Source: Botryotinia globosa
Taxonomy: Eukaryota > Ascomycota > Leotiomycetes > Helotiales > Sclerotiniaceae
Direction of reading: 5' to 3'
NCBI GenBank assembly: GCA_014898425.1
Contig: RCSZ01000016.1
Location: 434,001 to 498,000, forward strand
DNA: 64,000 nt
Shown here: in pieces, positions 24,137-34,673 of the stretch
Numbering within the stretch: position 1 is the first letter of the stretch
How the letters are laid out: each line of letters begins with the position of its first letter
Made by a program: the position numbers and the translations under genes
Notes under the pieces: generated by a model
Told to the model about the DNA's origin: nothing
Databases searched by the model: none
The model's input: the letters and a program-made list of their open reading frames with translations, nothing else

Positions 24137-25400
24137 TTAAATACCCAGGACAAATTTGACCCCTTTACTGACATTATCCAAAAAATCATCCCCACCCTTA
24201 ATACCGGGGAAAAGCCAAAAATAATGCGGCACTCCCTCATAATAATCACTCTTTGTCTTGATGCCCTTATCCTCCAACATCATTTCCAACACCTTACCAT
24301 CATCCCGCAGAGGATCCTTTCCACACGTCGCAATATAAGTGGGAGGAAATTCCCCCAAATGTTTCGAGAGCGTCACAACTAAAATCCAAACCCAAACGGA
24401 TTAGTCCATGTCCTCGAATCGAGCCAAAACGTCAAAAGAACCAAAAATACAAATACAAATACTTACACACTCTCGGATCCTGCGGGTCCGCCCCCACAGC
24501 CCCAAAAAACGTATTCATCGTATCCGCATCAATAACCGGTACACCGTGCGCATTCTCATCGTAGGATTTATAGTGATTTTTGTAAGACGCGGGGATGGAA
24601 GATGGGTGTGCGGCGACGGGAACCATGGCCACGATACCTTTGATTTGCGATCGCTTGCCCGCGGCGATGAGATCGTGGGCGACGGTGAGAGCCAGGCCGC
24701 CGCCGGCGGAGCCGCCGATGGTGAAGAGTTGGGTTTGGGAGGCGCGCAGCTCCGAGGCGTGGGTGTAGGCCTGCGGTGGGGTGTGAGTTGGTGGGGAATG
24801 AGAAAAAGAGTGGGGAATTATGAAGGGCGAGAGAGAAGAGAGAAGAGAGAGGAGAGATGGAGATGCAGAAGTTATATACATACCCATTCAAAAGCCTTGA
24901 CGCTATCATCTAACATAACCGGAACCTTATGTTTCGGACCCAATCTATAATCCACACTTACAAGCACACAAGGCACACTCTTTGCGATAGATCGACACCA
25001 CACATCCTCCGAATCCAGGTCTCCAACGCAATATCCACCTCCGTGAAAATACACTCCCAGAGGAAGTTCCCCATTCTGAGAGGCATTTGAAGGCGTGTAT
25101 ATACGAACCGGAACCCCGTCTGCGGATGTGTCACGAATTTCAACCGAGGTATCGGGAGGGGGTCTTTGAGCATATAGCGCTGCGACTAGGCCGTTGAATT
25201 GCTCTTCGATGTTGGCTGAATCGCCTACGAGAAGGGGACGGGTGCCGAGAGCTTTTTCAAACTGCGAGGATCGGAGTTAAATATGCAGTTTGAGGGGGAA
25301 TTGAGGGGGGGGTGTCGCAAGGAGCTTGTCATGATAAATAGGAAGGGACATTTACCTCGAGCCATTCGGGGTTGTAATCTGCACCGGATAGATCTCCCAT
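24137..25400 (-). CDS. alpha/beta hydrolase, HSL (Abhydrolase_3) esterase family
   Basis: Exons 25400-25356, 25261-24884, 24770-24467 and 24378-24137 give 322 residues, normal for the hormone-sensitive-lipase-like esterases. The oxyanion motif HGGG is at 88-91. The nucleophile elbow GGSAGGG has Ser162 and shows Gly where the family usually has Asp. The acid is probably Asp264 (CGKDPLRDDG) and the base His294 (GVPHYFW). DYRLGPKHKVP matches the family YRLAPE region. There is no signal peptide, so the enzyme is probably cytosolic. Substrate unknown; small acyl esters are usual for this group. It converges on the cystathionine lyase gene with 290 bases between stop codons. Confidence 0.92.
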
Positions 25401-27104
25401 TGTATAGCTTATCTGTTCTGAAGTTTGAAGTGAGGATGGAAGTAAGAATTTACAGCTTTGGAGAAGGTCTTGGATATTAATCGAATACCTGAAGCATTCC
25501 AGCAACATACATGTGAGGAATGTAGCACACTATATATACCTGTAGGAAGATTTTACAGAACACAAATCATTGAAATTAAAGACGGAATCAGAAGACTATC
25601 GAAATATTGGTTATTCCGCTATGCAAGCTTCCGGTGTGCCACATGCTGCAGGTGCCAATTTGAGAACAAGCTGGAATCGACTGCGACCATTCAATTACTC
25701 GGACCAGCGCGGGGCAAAATAGCCGAGCTGAAGAATGCGTTGCACGGACACATGGATAGACCTCGCTTCACTTGGTTAACTATACTGTACCTAGGTATAC
25801 ATAACTAGGCCAAGCTGTCCAGTGCGGGGTAATTTAGCTGCAAGTTTAGGACTTCGACTCTGTGCTATCCCATTTTAGGGATACTACAGCATACCTAAGT
25901 TTTACTTTGATTAGTTGCTCGACGAAATTATAACCAGCTCGTCCCAGAAATACAATCCTGTCTTCACTTCCTGCGCCAAATAGAACGCCCTAACGTGTGA
26001 CCTTGCTCGAGTTACACCCAAAAACTCCCAATTATTTGAGTTAAATGAGCCTTCAAATGCGAATGATAGTCTGGTCTAGGAAAATTTCGAATGTAGCACC
26101 ATGAGACATATCAAAGTGATGATTTTATTTATCATCTGTATCGAAATAATACGATTCGTTTTTCACAGCCACTTAGCTTTTCTTAGGTTATGTTGAGTTG
26201 GTCTTCCCGCTCAAGTAAACACTCGATGCAACAGAAAAATGGAAGTTGTTCATTTCCAAAAGGTAGCAATTATAAGAGGTTAAGCACCAGTGTTCAAGAG
26301 GTATACGGACCAATAGAGGGCTCATTTAGAAAGCCTCTTCCTAAGTATCGGTTGTATTTCTCTGGAAGCTCCACCATCCGATATCCCCAAGCTGCTTGGC
26401 ACCTCTGCCACTTCAAGCATCTTCACTGAATTTTGTGAAATGATTTTTGGGTTTCAAACTCACATTCAAGCCTAATTAATTAAATTTGATACCCACTGAC
26501 TCTATTACCCTCCCAAAAAGCCACAGAAACTATAATACATTCAATTTGGTAACTCTCAGCAAACTTGCCATCGATTCCGTACCCGTCAGCATGTAAAACT
26601 TGCACAAGTTTATCAAATATTGTGTTTTGTGTGGGATTTGATGAAAATTGTCATGATATGAAAAAAGTTTGCTTTTCTGGAGTGAAATGTAACTAATACA
26701 ATGAAAAGCCTGCGCGAATAGAGAAATCTCGAGAGGCCAACGAAGTCGTGATCTCAAAGGACTGTAGAAGTGTACAGGTGAAAAGAATAAAAGGAAAACC
26801 CCCCTCAACTCTCCGCCGGTTCCTCCCCAAATCAACTAAATTGAAATACAAAGCAAGAATTACAAGGTATAGACTACCGAGCATAAAGGTTTCGGGTATC
26901 AGACTTTTGATGAGTACTCGCGCTTTGCCGATAGTGGTGGATGAAAGTGAAAACATCAAACTCATCAAAACAATGACTTTTCCCGATCTTTTCAATCTGC
27001 TCCGTCACATTGACTACCAATACATATCGAGAAGGTGCTGGGTGTGCATGATATGTGACAGATTGCAACCGAATGGACCCAGAAAAAAATGCCTCCATAG
27101 AAGA
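25401..27104. other. intergenic, no gene recognised
   Basis: 1.7 kb of AT-rich DNA upstream of the esterase and downstream of the NUFIP/CCCH gene. It carries one exact TACCTAGGTA decamer. Open frames of 60-200 codons show no domains. Confidence 0.55.
25788..25797. repeat. palindromic decamer TACCTAGGTA, copy 3
   Basis: Exact copy in intergenic DNA about 390 bases upstream of the esterase start codon. Confidence 0.9.
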
Positions 27105-29090
27105 TCAAACCTCTCCATACTCGGGCGCGTCGGCGTAATCATTTTCCTCAGTTTTGGTTTCGGTTTCTTCTGCTGGTGGTGCACCAACAGAGGAATTCTC
27201 TGGCATCAAACCCTTCTCCTTGAGGTACTTGATAGACTTCAAGATTGTCAAATCATCCTTGGCCGTGTCGTTAAGAATGAGACGCTGAGCAATAGTCATC
27301 TTACCACCATTCAGCTCCTTCTCTCGCAAAGCTTGATTGCGGACGTCTAAGTCGTGAACGAAGCGGCACTTGCCCTTCTTGCCGCAGGTGCCACCAGTAG
27401 AATAGTACTTGCAGTGACGTTGAAGCTGAGCTTTTGTTGGCGGTGCACGTGCGTGAACGATACCGGTAAAACCATTGTTGCGCGATGTCATCGTTTCCGG
27501 CTTCCCCGAGTCAGAATTAGATGAAGAATCATCATCATCACTCACTTGACCACGATCTTCATCGCCTTCGTCGCCATTTTCACGCTTGCGCTTTCCACCG
27601 GACATCTCTTGTTTAATCTTACGTTCAGCTTTCTCAAGTTCTAGTCTGAGCTTCTCGGCCTTGCGTTGCTGTTTTTCGAGTTTGGTCTCTCCTTCATCCT
27701 TTTTAATTGGCTTTGCTTCAGGCTCTTTCTTGAACTTGTGATTCTTGTTTTGTTCACGTTTCAAGCGAAGCTCCTCAGCAGCAGCTTCTCTACGAGCTTT
27801 CGTAGGGAAGCGGCTTTTACGCTCAGCGAGCCATGCCGTGAGATCTGCAGGTAACCTAAATTTCATTAGCAAAAAGAACAAGAAGAACTAATCTTCTAGG
27901 CCTGCAAAAACATACTGTGGAGTATCTGGACCAAGCAAAGTAACCAAACGAGCTTCTTCATCAACATCATCAATCTCATCATCGCTATCCTCATGATCCA
28001 CACCGTTTGGTGTCAAACCAAGGGTATTTGTTCTGCGCTTCTTCTTATTCTTCTTTGCATTGTCTCCTGCACCTGCAGGCTTGAAATACATTGGAGGAGA
28101 TTGTGAATTGCCATTGAAAGAACGATTGTTGTCGCGACCGCGAAATTGAAAATTATCGCCGCGACCTCTACCTCTAAAGTTCCCATTTCCTCTGCCCCGA
28201 TTAGAGCCCGAGTTGAATGAATGAGAATCATGCGGTGGACGCTGTCCTCCATGACCTCCATTAGAGAAGTTTTGTGGGGGGTATGCTTGATAAGCAGGCT
28301 GAGAAAACGGAGCGGGGGAAGTCTGATGATTGGAATACTGGGGGGTAGGAAAACCATTGCCCGCTTGAGCCATATGATCTCCACGTTCGTTCTCAAATCC
28401 CATGCGGATCGGAGGACCCATGAGAGGTGCTTCATGACCGCCACGGCCATTGTTGAACCCGCCACGACCACGACCTCTATTATTGTTATTGAACTGATGT
28501 TGTCCTTGAGGTGGACCTTGCCATTGTTGAGGTGGGCCACTAGGGTGTGGTTGCTGAGAAGGTGGGCCATAGGGTTGTTGAAATGGTGCAGGTTGCTGTG
28601 GACCATATTGTGGTGGTGGCTGTTGATTGAAGCCCTGTGGGGCATAATTTGGATGGTAGTTCTGCGCAGGAAGAGGAACTTGAGGTGGTGGCTGGTGTGC
28701 TTGTTGAGGTGGACCGTGATTGTGCTGAGGTGGACCATGCTGACCCTGCTGTTGCCATTGCTGAGGATAATTATTAGGGGGGCCGTTGTGGCCAGGACCT
28801 TGGGAGCCACTTGGAGGTCCTATGTAAGGTGCTGGATTATGCGGATTGTATTGGTCACTTGGAGGACCCTGTATCTGTGGAGGACCGTTGTAACCATTTT
28901 GATGCGAGTGAGAAGGGCCATTGTTGCCGCCTCTCCCTCCACCTCTTGGGGGGCCGTTATTGCGCGTCTGCTGATATGGAGGAGGTTGCTGATATCCATA
29001 CTGAGGATTTTGTTGAGGATATCCAACAGAGGGTGGCCCCGAAGGAGGAGGGGGAGGGGGAGGGAAATTGTATTGCTGCGTACCAGCCAT
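27105..29090 (-). CDS. NUFIP1-like / CCCH zinc-finger protein
   Basis: Exons 29090-27916 and 27855-27105 give 641 residues. The start MAGTQQYNFPPPPPPPSG was chosen because the frame upstream of it is open but has only a non-ATG beginning. Residues 1-300 are Pro/Gln/Gly/Asn-rich low complexity with RGRG and FRGRGRGDNFQFRGRD arginine-glycine boxes. The intron falls exactly before a NUFIP-type motif, LPADLTAWLAERKSRFPT, at about 393. A Lys/Glu coiled coil follows, then a CCCH finger (CKYYSTGGTCGKKGKCRFVHD) near residue 540 and a conserved helical tail (MTIAQRLILNDTAKDDLTIL). NUFIP1 and yeast Rsa1 act in box C/D snoRNP assembly. That role is inferred for this gene. Confidence 0.85.
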
Positions 29091-29676
29091 AATGACTTCG
29101 GGCTTCGAGTTATTGCGTTGATAAGTTGGACGCTGATCGGGAAGTTGACTTAAATGTTGTGAAATCTTCAGAACATGTATATTCTGCGCGGCAGGGGTAT
29201 GGTTGATTATAGGTTGACTGTACGGAACAGCTGTTGGCCCTGAGTTTGAAAGTTGTCGCAAACCGTTTTGTGCCGGTGGTTGGATCTTCGTTGCACCGTA
29301 TCGACCAAAAGGATTGCCGAGTATTGTAATGGGGGCTACCACGTATTAATTGATGAAAACCGATGGCTCAATGAAAGAATTATTGAAAAGGGATGATGAA
29401 GCAAGATGGGAAAGAAAGCCGCCTCGCGCAATTTCGATTTGCTCGGGAGGACATCTCTCTTATTATTTAGTGTGGAAATTGTCGCACAACATGAACCAAT
29501 AGAAATTCTCCCTAACTCGGAGAACTTGGCTGGATTATGTAAGGCTCTTTTCCATCCATCTTTCGATCAAGAACTTCAGAGATGGGAGGTCTTTGGTGAA
29601 TTTTGGAAAACACTTGAAGAAACAATAACATACCCATTTTGAATAATTCCTCCGTTGTTGTTGTTGTTGTTGAAGA

Positions 29677-29686
29677 TACCTAGGTA
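29677..29686. repeat. palindromic decamer TACCTAGGTA, copy 4
   Basis: Exact copy in the shared upstream region of the NUFIP/CCCH gene and RPC25, directly after the (GTT)n tract. Confidence 0.9.
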
Positions 29687-30002
29687 ACTTTAGAAAGAAG
29701 TTTTCAAGAGAAAAGTTGATCTGGTAGAAAGAAGAAGAAGGAGGAGAAGAGGAGGAAGAAGGGAAAATTGAGGTAATCGGAGAAGATTCTTTATTTAAAT
29801 CCGAGTTGAATTTTGTTCAATTCATCACACTGTCTGTCCTACTTGATGGGCTTGCAAAAGTGAATATTCAGAGGAACCAAGCAACCTTGATCTAGGTAGT
29901 CACGTTACATTATTTTATTTTGTTTCATTTCGTTTCCAGCTTTGCTTTTATTCACTTTCGCTTTGTGGCTCGTTGTTGAAGCAGCATCCCGAGGTCAGCT
30001 GT

Positions 30003-30021
30003 AAAAAAAAAAAAAAAAAAA
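30003..30021. repeat. poly(A)19 tract
   Basis: Uninterrupted adenine run 90 bases upstream of the RPC25 start codon. Such rigid dA:dT tracts commonly keep promoters free of nucleosomes. Confidence 0.85.
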
Positions 30022-30111
30022 GGAAAGAATTCTCATAGGAGAAGGAGCAACCTAGGCACAAGAAGCAAAAGCATTTTTTGACTTGGCCAATAGCCAGCGC
30101 GACATATCATC

Positions 30112-30918
30112 ATGTTCATTCTTGTGAGTCTTTCTTCTTAAATCAGGGGAGGAAAAATCATATTCTAACTTTTTTCAAAGACCAAAATTGCCGATTTAGT
30201 TCAAATCGCACCTCAGGATTTGGGGAAAAATGCCAGTCAAGCAATTGAGGATAACATCAACCTTAAATATGCCAACAAGGTGATTCAGAAGATTGGCCTT
30301 TGTATCTGCTTTTATGATCTTCTCTCGGCCTCAGAAGGTTTGATTGGTCATGGCGATGGTCTTGTAAATGTCAATGGTACATGGTTCCTGGGAGTCATCA
30401 CAGCAATTTACATTTTGCTAACCACTCAGCAGTTGAATTTCGCATCGTCGTGTTCAGACCTTTCAAATTTGAAGTCATGACAGGAAGAATTAGCAGTTCG
30501 ATTGAGGGTGGCATTAGAGGTCAGTATATACGTGTGTACGCTCATCAAACTTCACTAACAATATCAAGTTCGTACTCACTTTTTTGATGAAATCTTCGTT
30601 CCTGCAAAAATGCTACCAGAGGGTTCACACTTGTGAGTCGACCCCGTTCATACCCTTATCCATTTTGGTTACTAATAATCACCCAGTAACCACAATGAGC
30701 AAGTTTTCATCTGGGAGACCGAAGAAGGTACACAACTTTACTTCGATAACCAGGAAACAGTGCGATTTCGGGTCGACTCCGAGCAATGGAATGATCAAGC
30801 ACCACTGGGCCCTGAAAAGCAAGATGACAGTGAGGAATCACGAGTGATCGAAGCGCCTTACAAGATAGTAGCATCGATGGAAGAAGTTGGATTGGGGCCT
30901 TGCTTATGGTGGGACTAA
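30112..30918 (+). CDS. RPC25: DNA-directed RNA polymerase III subunit RPC25 (Rpc8)
   Basis: Five exons, 30112-30123, 30181-30376, 30433-30519, 30569-30632 and 30687-30918, close to 196 residues, close to the yeast and human length. The short first exon MFIL continues TKIADLVQIAPQDLGK. The most diagnostic stretch is IEDNINLKYANKVIQKIGLC with YDLLSASEGLIGHGDG. The N-terminal Rpb7-like domain is followed by the OB-type domain (VEFRIVVFRPFKFEV, RTHFFDEIFVPAKMLPEGS, VFIWETEEG) and ends GLGPCLWWD. RPC25 pairs with RPC17 to form the Pol III stalk used in initiation on tRNA and 5S genes. No single open frame shows the whole protein; all four introns are needed. Confidence 0.95.
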
Positions 30919-31422
30919 GGAGAAACGGACGTTCAAGAAGTTTCAAGGCAGCCGAAACAGTTGCGTGGAGCAACATCATATGCATTTCTGGAGTTTAGGA
31001 AAGAGTCTAGGATTTGGAGTTCATTGAAATTCGATGGGCTCTTCAGGGCTGTTCTCAGGTATATTAGATTTTAAGTTCATTGAAATTCGATAGGCTCTTC
31101 AGGGCTGTTCTCAGGTATATTAGATTTTAGAAGTAACTCCGACAACTAAGATCGGTGCTAGTCCCAGGGCTCTTTTAAATCCACTGTAGTCACACTGCAT
31201 ACTATGTAATAGTTTGTGTGCTAATACTGTTCAAAATTCCGCAATAATTTTATGGCTGCAAAATTTTTAGAGCCAAATCCGCCCTGGGCATAAAGATACT
31301 TTCGTGATTGCAAAAATCTTTGTCACCATCTTGGTAACCACAAGACAAACACGCATATGAGCTTTATACAATGAAAAACTTTCTTTGGAGCAGTATGTAC
31401 GGGTATTTTTGTAATTGGGGTT
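30919..31422. other. spacer downstream of RPC25
   Basis: Contains a 56-base tandem duplication and otherwise nothing recognisable between the converging RPC25 and complex I genes. Confidence 0.6.
31018..31129. repeat. 56-base tandem duplication
   Basis: Two head-to-tail copies, 31018-31073 and 31074-31129, with one or two mismatches (GATGGG versus GATAGG). They lie about 100 bases after the RPC25 stop, so probably in its 3' UTR. Confidence 0.9.
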
Positions 31423-32065
31423 TCAACGCTTCTTCTCTTCGTTTTCCTTGTTGAACTTCTCATAATGTGCTACCAACTTCTCGATATCTCTAGCTCTGTG
31501 TCCTGCTGGAACGTTCCATGGGGATCCCGTGTTAAATTGTCTGTAGAAAGTCAGCTTCTGGACTAGGTACTGGAGATATTGAGACCAACTCAGGGAATCT
31601 AAGATTGACATGTGCACTGCCCACATCACTCTGGAAAAGGTTGCGGTCAAAAGCAGCTTGTTCGAGCATAGACACATGTAGCGCATTTCTTGCTGCCCAT
31701 TTATCTTTATAGTGTGAATAGCTATCGATCAACTTCGCGAGACCAGAAGGAGATCCGTCGGCGGATGGTTGGGCGTATTGGTAAACTCCAATCGAGATAG
31801 GGATAGCTGCGAGGACAAGGAAAAAGCCGGTCTATATCGCGATTAGTCGTATGACTTATGTAGGAGACAATCGAAAGCTCACTCCGAAAGACTCGTTTGT
31901 TGGGCCCGCATGATGATGTCCATGTTCTGTACTCGATCCAGCGAAGTGATGGACCTCATCACCGGTCTTTCCATGTTGTGCAGACGACCATCGTTGCGGA
32001 ACTCGAGTAGATACTTTTCCAACTCGATCGGCAGACTGAACTGCCTTTCTCCTGAGCGCGAACAT
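31423..32065 (-). CDS. NADH:ubiquinone oxidoreductase 17.8 kDa-type subunit, mitochondrial
   Basis: Exons 32065-31883, 31831-31590 and 31540-31423 give 180 residues. The N-terminus is rich in Arg and Ala and lacks acidic residues (MFALRRKAVQSADRVGKVST), as expected for a mitochondrial targeting peptide. A single TM segment (GFFLVLAAIPISIGVYQYA) is followed by KWAARNALHVSMLEQAAFDR and the terminal FNTGSPWNVPAGHRARDIEK. These match my memory of the fungal complex I subunit described in Neurospora as 17.8 kDa. The second intron uses a weak GTTGGT donor; it is the only choice that restores FNTGSPW in phase. The gene is divergent from the chromodomain gene, with 209 bases between start codons. Confidence 0.85.
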
Positions 32066-32274
32066 TTTGTTGTGTATTAATTGACGTTCAATATGTCATT
32101 CCCGGAGGTCGTTATCTTTGGAAGTCCCTCCAATTGATGACCTTTGATGACTAATGAAGCCTCAGGCATTCAGCCGAAAGACCCCACAAATCGATTAACC
32201 CTCCAAAGGCAAAGAAAGCGAAACGATTGAACAATAAATCTGTACTTATTATTTGAAGGCCACTTGTCCTTACG

Positions 32275-32706
32275 ATGACTACAAATAACCCAGTAGATCA
32301 CCACCTTACTCTTATTGATGCTTTAAATCTGGGAAGTGAATCAGAAGACTCGAATTCAGCAGAATCTCTTGCTTCATTAGAAAGTGATACCGAAGAACGA
32401 CCACCCGAGAGGATACTCACTGAAATAGTGGGGAAGAACAACCATATCTGGTATCTCGTCAAGTGGAAAGATTGTCCTCTTTTACGTTCCAGCTGGGAAG
32501 GAGAATCGTGTTTTGATAATTATCCTTGGGTTTTTGATCAGTGGCTAGTTAACAAACAGGGCCAAAAAGAAGGAAAAATTCAGCCTTTTGACTTGCAAGC
32601 TTTCGATCAAGCCTGCAAGGACCTCGACCTAGCTGAGAGGCAACGAAGAATTCTGAGACGGTTCAGAAGAAAAGCTAAACGACTTTTATCGATCGTAGCT
32701 GATTGA
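32275..32706 (+). CDS. small chromodomain protein
   Basis: An intronless gene of 143 residues. An acidic Ser-rich N-terminus (LGSESEDSNSAESLASLESD) leads to a chromodomain-like fold: ERILTEIVGKNNHIWYLVKW, then KDCPLLRSSWEGE, with the two conserved tryptophans. The tail is basic and helical (RQRRILRRFRRKAKRLL). No second domain is present, so it is not an HP1 or Clr4 orthologue. Small free-standing chromodomain proteins are frequent in some Pezizomycotina and may derive from retrotransposon integrases; no other transposon remnant is visible here. The first aromatic-cage residue is not obvious, so methyl-lysine binding is uncertain. The stop is only 63 bases before the SIL1 start on the same strand. 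Confidence 0.75.
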   Translation: MTTNNPVDHHLTLIDALNLGSESEDSNSAESLASLESDTEERPPERILTEIVGKNNHIWYLVKWKDCPLLRSSWEGESCFDNYPWVFDQWLVNKQGQKEGKIQPFDLQAFDQACKDLDLAERQRRILRRFRRKAKRLLSIVAD

Positions 32707-32769
32707 GGAAGTTGTTTGAAAAGAGCTACTATTGTACTCGATACATCACATAAACAATTATAGTTTGAA

Positions 32770-33969
32770 ATGGTTATGGTAGGAACACGCAGCATACTGA
32801 GCCTAGCATGGCTCAGTCTTCCAATATTTGCGAGGGCATTGTCGATGGATCCAGAGGCCTCACCATCTGCAGATACCGAGCTCATATGTCCTACAGACAA
32901 TCAAGCTGAATGTTACCCTCGAATCTTTCAACCAACGAGAGACTTCCAACTCATCAAGCCTGGTCAGGATATTCCACCAGGCCTTCACGTTCGGCTAAAT
33001 ATATCTTCTGGCTTGAAAGAAGCTCGCCTGAATATTCCAATGGAAGGTGATGATGTTACGCTGGAGCTTGACATACCTACAGAACAAGCTATGGTCGTCA
33101 TTGAAGATACCGAAGTTGAAACCTCGGAAGACCCGCAGCCACCCTCAGACGCACCGGCGTACAGTGGCCATGGGAAGATACAGCCCCCACCACCCTCATC
33201 ATCTGACTTTGAATCATTCCGAACTTCTCTTGCCTCATTGAAAAAGCAAGACGCGTCCCTCGATTCGGCTCTGGCTTCACTTTCGGAACTGTCACACGAC
33301 ATTTATTACGGATCTGAACTTATGGCCGACGAGGAGGCAGTTTCTGCCCTGATATGTCTCATGGCCATGGAATCCTTGGGGGATGGAGATGAAAATGACC
33401 ATTCAGCCTCCGCTGCTCTCTCCGGTTCTCTACAAAACAATCCTACTGCCATCGGCTCCCTTTCCCTGTTTCACGACATCGTCATGAAACCTACTTGTCC
33501 TGTCCTTAGCGAAAATGGATTAAGTCTTATTCCTGCACTCCAGAGGAAGCTGTCAGCCTCCACAACTTCACCCTTATCTCTCAAATCTCAAATTTCAGCC
33601 CTTAGTGGCCTCTTGAAATCTCCAGAAATCCAAAAGTCTTTCCTTGAGCAAGATGGTACTTCATACCTACAGTCTGTCTTCTTGAAGTCTGGATCTCAAT
33701 ATGACGTCGTTCGAAAACGTATCGTACAGCTTTTGATGGACAATTTCTTAGATGATAGCATGGGGGCGCGGATAGGAGTCTGGCCGAAGGTAGATGTAAA
33801 TCAAAAGGGGGAGAAGGATTGCAATGGCGACGTTATCAATGATGGATGTTGGGCTTGGTATGGGAAAAAGTTTTATGGAACGGAAGGTGGAAGAAAGGAA
33901 TGGATGGACGAATTTTTGGAAAAGATAAGTCAGGGTAATCAGAGCGGAGGAAGAGACAGGGAATTATAA
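32770..33969 (+). CDS. SIL1: nucleotide exchange factor SIL1, ER
   Basis: A single exon of 399 residues. Residues 1-23 form a signal peptide with a hydrophobic core (SILSLAWLSLPIFARALS). ICPTDNQAECYPRIFQPTRD and FQLIKPGQDIPPGLHVRLNI are strongly diagnostic of fungal SIL1. Armadillo-like helices follow (LASLSELSHDIYYGSELMAD and onward), then a Cys-containing C-terminus that ends DREL. SIL1 releases ADP from the ER Hsp70 BiP/Kar2. The final DREL could be a degenerate HDEL-type retrieval signal. The very short spacer to the chromodomain gene means the promoter must lie inside or before that gene, or the two are co-transcribed. Confidence 0.93.
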   Translation: MVMVGTRSILSLAWLSLPIFARALSMDPEASPSADTELICPTDNQAECYPRIFQPTRDFQLIKPGQDIPPGLHVRLNISSGLKEARLNIPMEGDDVTLELDIPTEQAMVVIEDTEVETSEDPQPPSDAPAYSGHGKIQPPPPSSSDFESFRTSLASLKKQDASLDSALASLSELSHDIYYGSELMADEEAVSALICLMAMESLGDGDENDHSASAALSGSLQNNPTAIGSLSLFHDIVMKPTCPVLSENGLSLIPALQRKLSASTTSPLSLKSQISALSGLLKSPEIQKSFLEQDGTSYLQSVFLKSGSQYDVVRKRIVQLLMDNFLDDSMGARIGVWPKVDVNQKGEKDCNGDVINDGCWAWYGKKFYGTEGGRKEWMDEFLEKISQGNQSGGRDREL

Positions 33970-34673
33970 ATGCAGATGTATTGCACGCATGTTTATGTTT
34001 GACTTCATATACAAAATTGAATTAATGACCAACCCACTTCCAGAGGAACCATAGCTGGCAATTTGATTGCGACAAATAGTAATTTGTGCTGCATTGCGAT
34101 TCAAGCTTTTCTCCCTAGTGTGAAAGACATGCAAGAAAACCAGCTTTCCGGTCATCAGAAGTATGAGGAGGGATATGAAGAATATCACTGTATTTTCACT
34201 ATGGAAATGAGACTCCGCATACTCACCCTAGACTACGCCATGTTTTGCGGACAACTGATTCTAAAATTTCATAGAACTTCTAACCAATCCTGCTACCTAT
34301 CCAACATACTTTCTCAAGCCCATCCACATTCAGCGCAACCAGCAACATACGGTATTATGAAAGAAAGAAGTCTCGAAGGCTTGGAAACGTTGTGGTACTT
34401 GGATCGGAAGAAACTTAAACATGGTATGCAAACTTAAAAGAAGTATCTGAGATTCCGTCATCGCTGTGTTGTAGTGCAGAGCTCCCGGTGAGGCAGTTGA
34501 CATTTACCCGCAAGTTGTACGTTCTGGACCGTGCCCGGCTCAATACTTGTGCCTGAGGCATTACATACCGACATCATCACTTCTGGGTGGTGGTCAACTC
34601 CATTTTCGAGACTCAGTACTCTACAAGCTCTCTACAATATCGAACCTTATTTACCAGCTTCCAATTTGCCAAA
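33970..34673. other. intergenic, no gene recognised
   Basis: A 124-codon plus-strand frame and a 74-codon minus-strand frame with a hydrophobic start overlap here. Neither has a recognisable domain. Confidence 0.5.

Larger units (their letters stand above)
29091..30111. promoter_or_regulatory. divergent upstream region, NUFIP/CCCH gene / RPC25
   Basis: 1 kb between divergent starts. It contains a (GTT)n tract at 29654-29671, a TACCTAGGTA decamer, a 60-base purine-rich run near 29700-29765 and a run of 19 adenines at 30003-30021. No gene is seen. Confidence 0.5.

Noticed and set aside
28221..29153. 310-codon plus-strand frame opposite the NUFIP/CCCH gene
   Set aside because: It mirrors the Pro/Gln/Gly-rich coding strand and gives a Trp/Leu/Arg-rich composition typical of an antisense shadow.
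29091..29342. Extension of the NUFIP/CCCH protein upstream of MAGTQQYNF
   Set aside because: The open extension has no ATG at its beginning and differs in composition from the Pro-rich start; better read as 5' leader.
34063..34437. 124-codon frame between SIL1 and LSM2
   Set aside because: No domain; overlaps an equally featureless minus-strand frame, and no splice pattern extends it.
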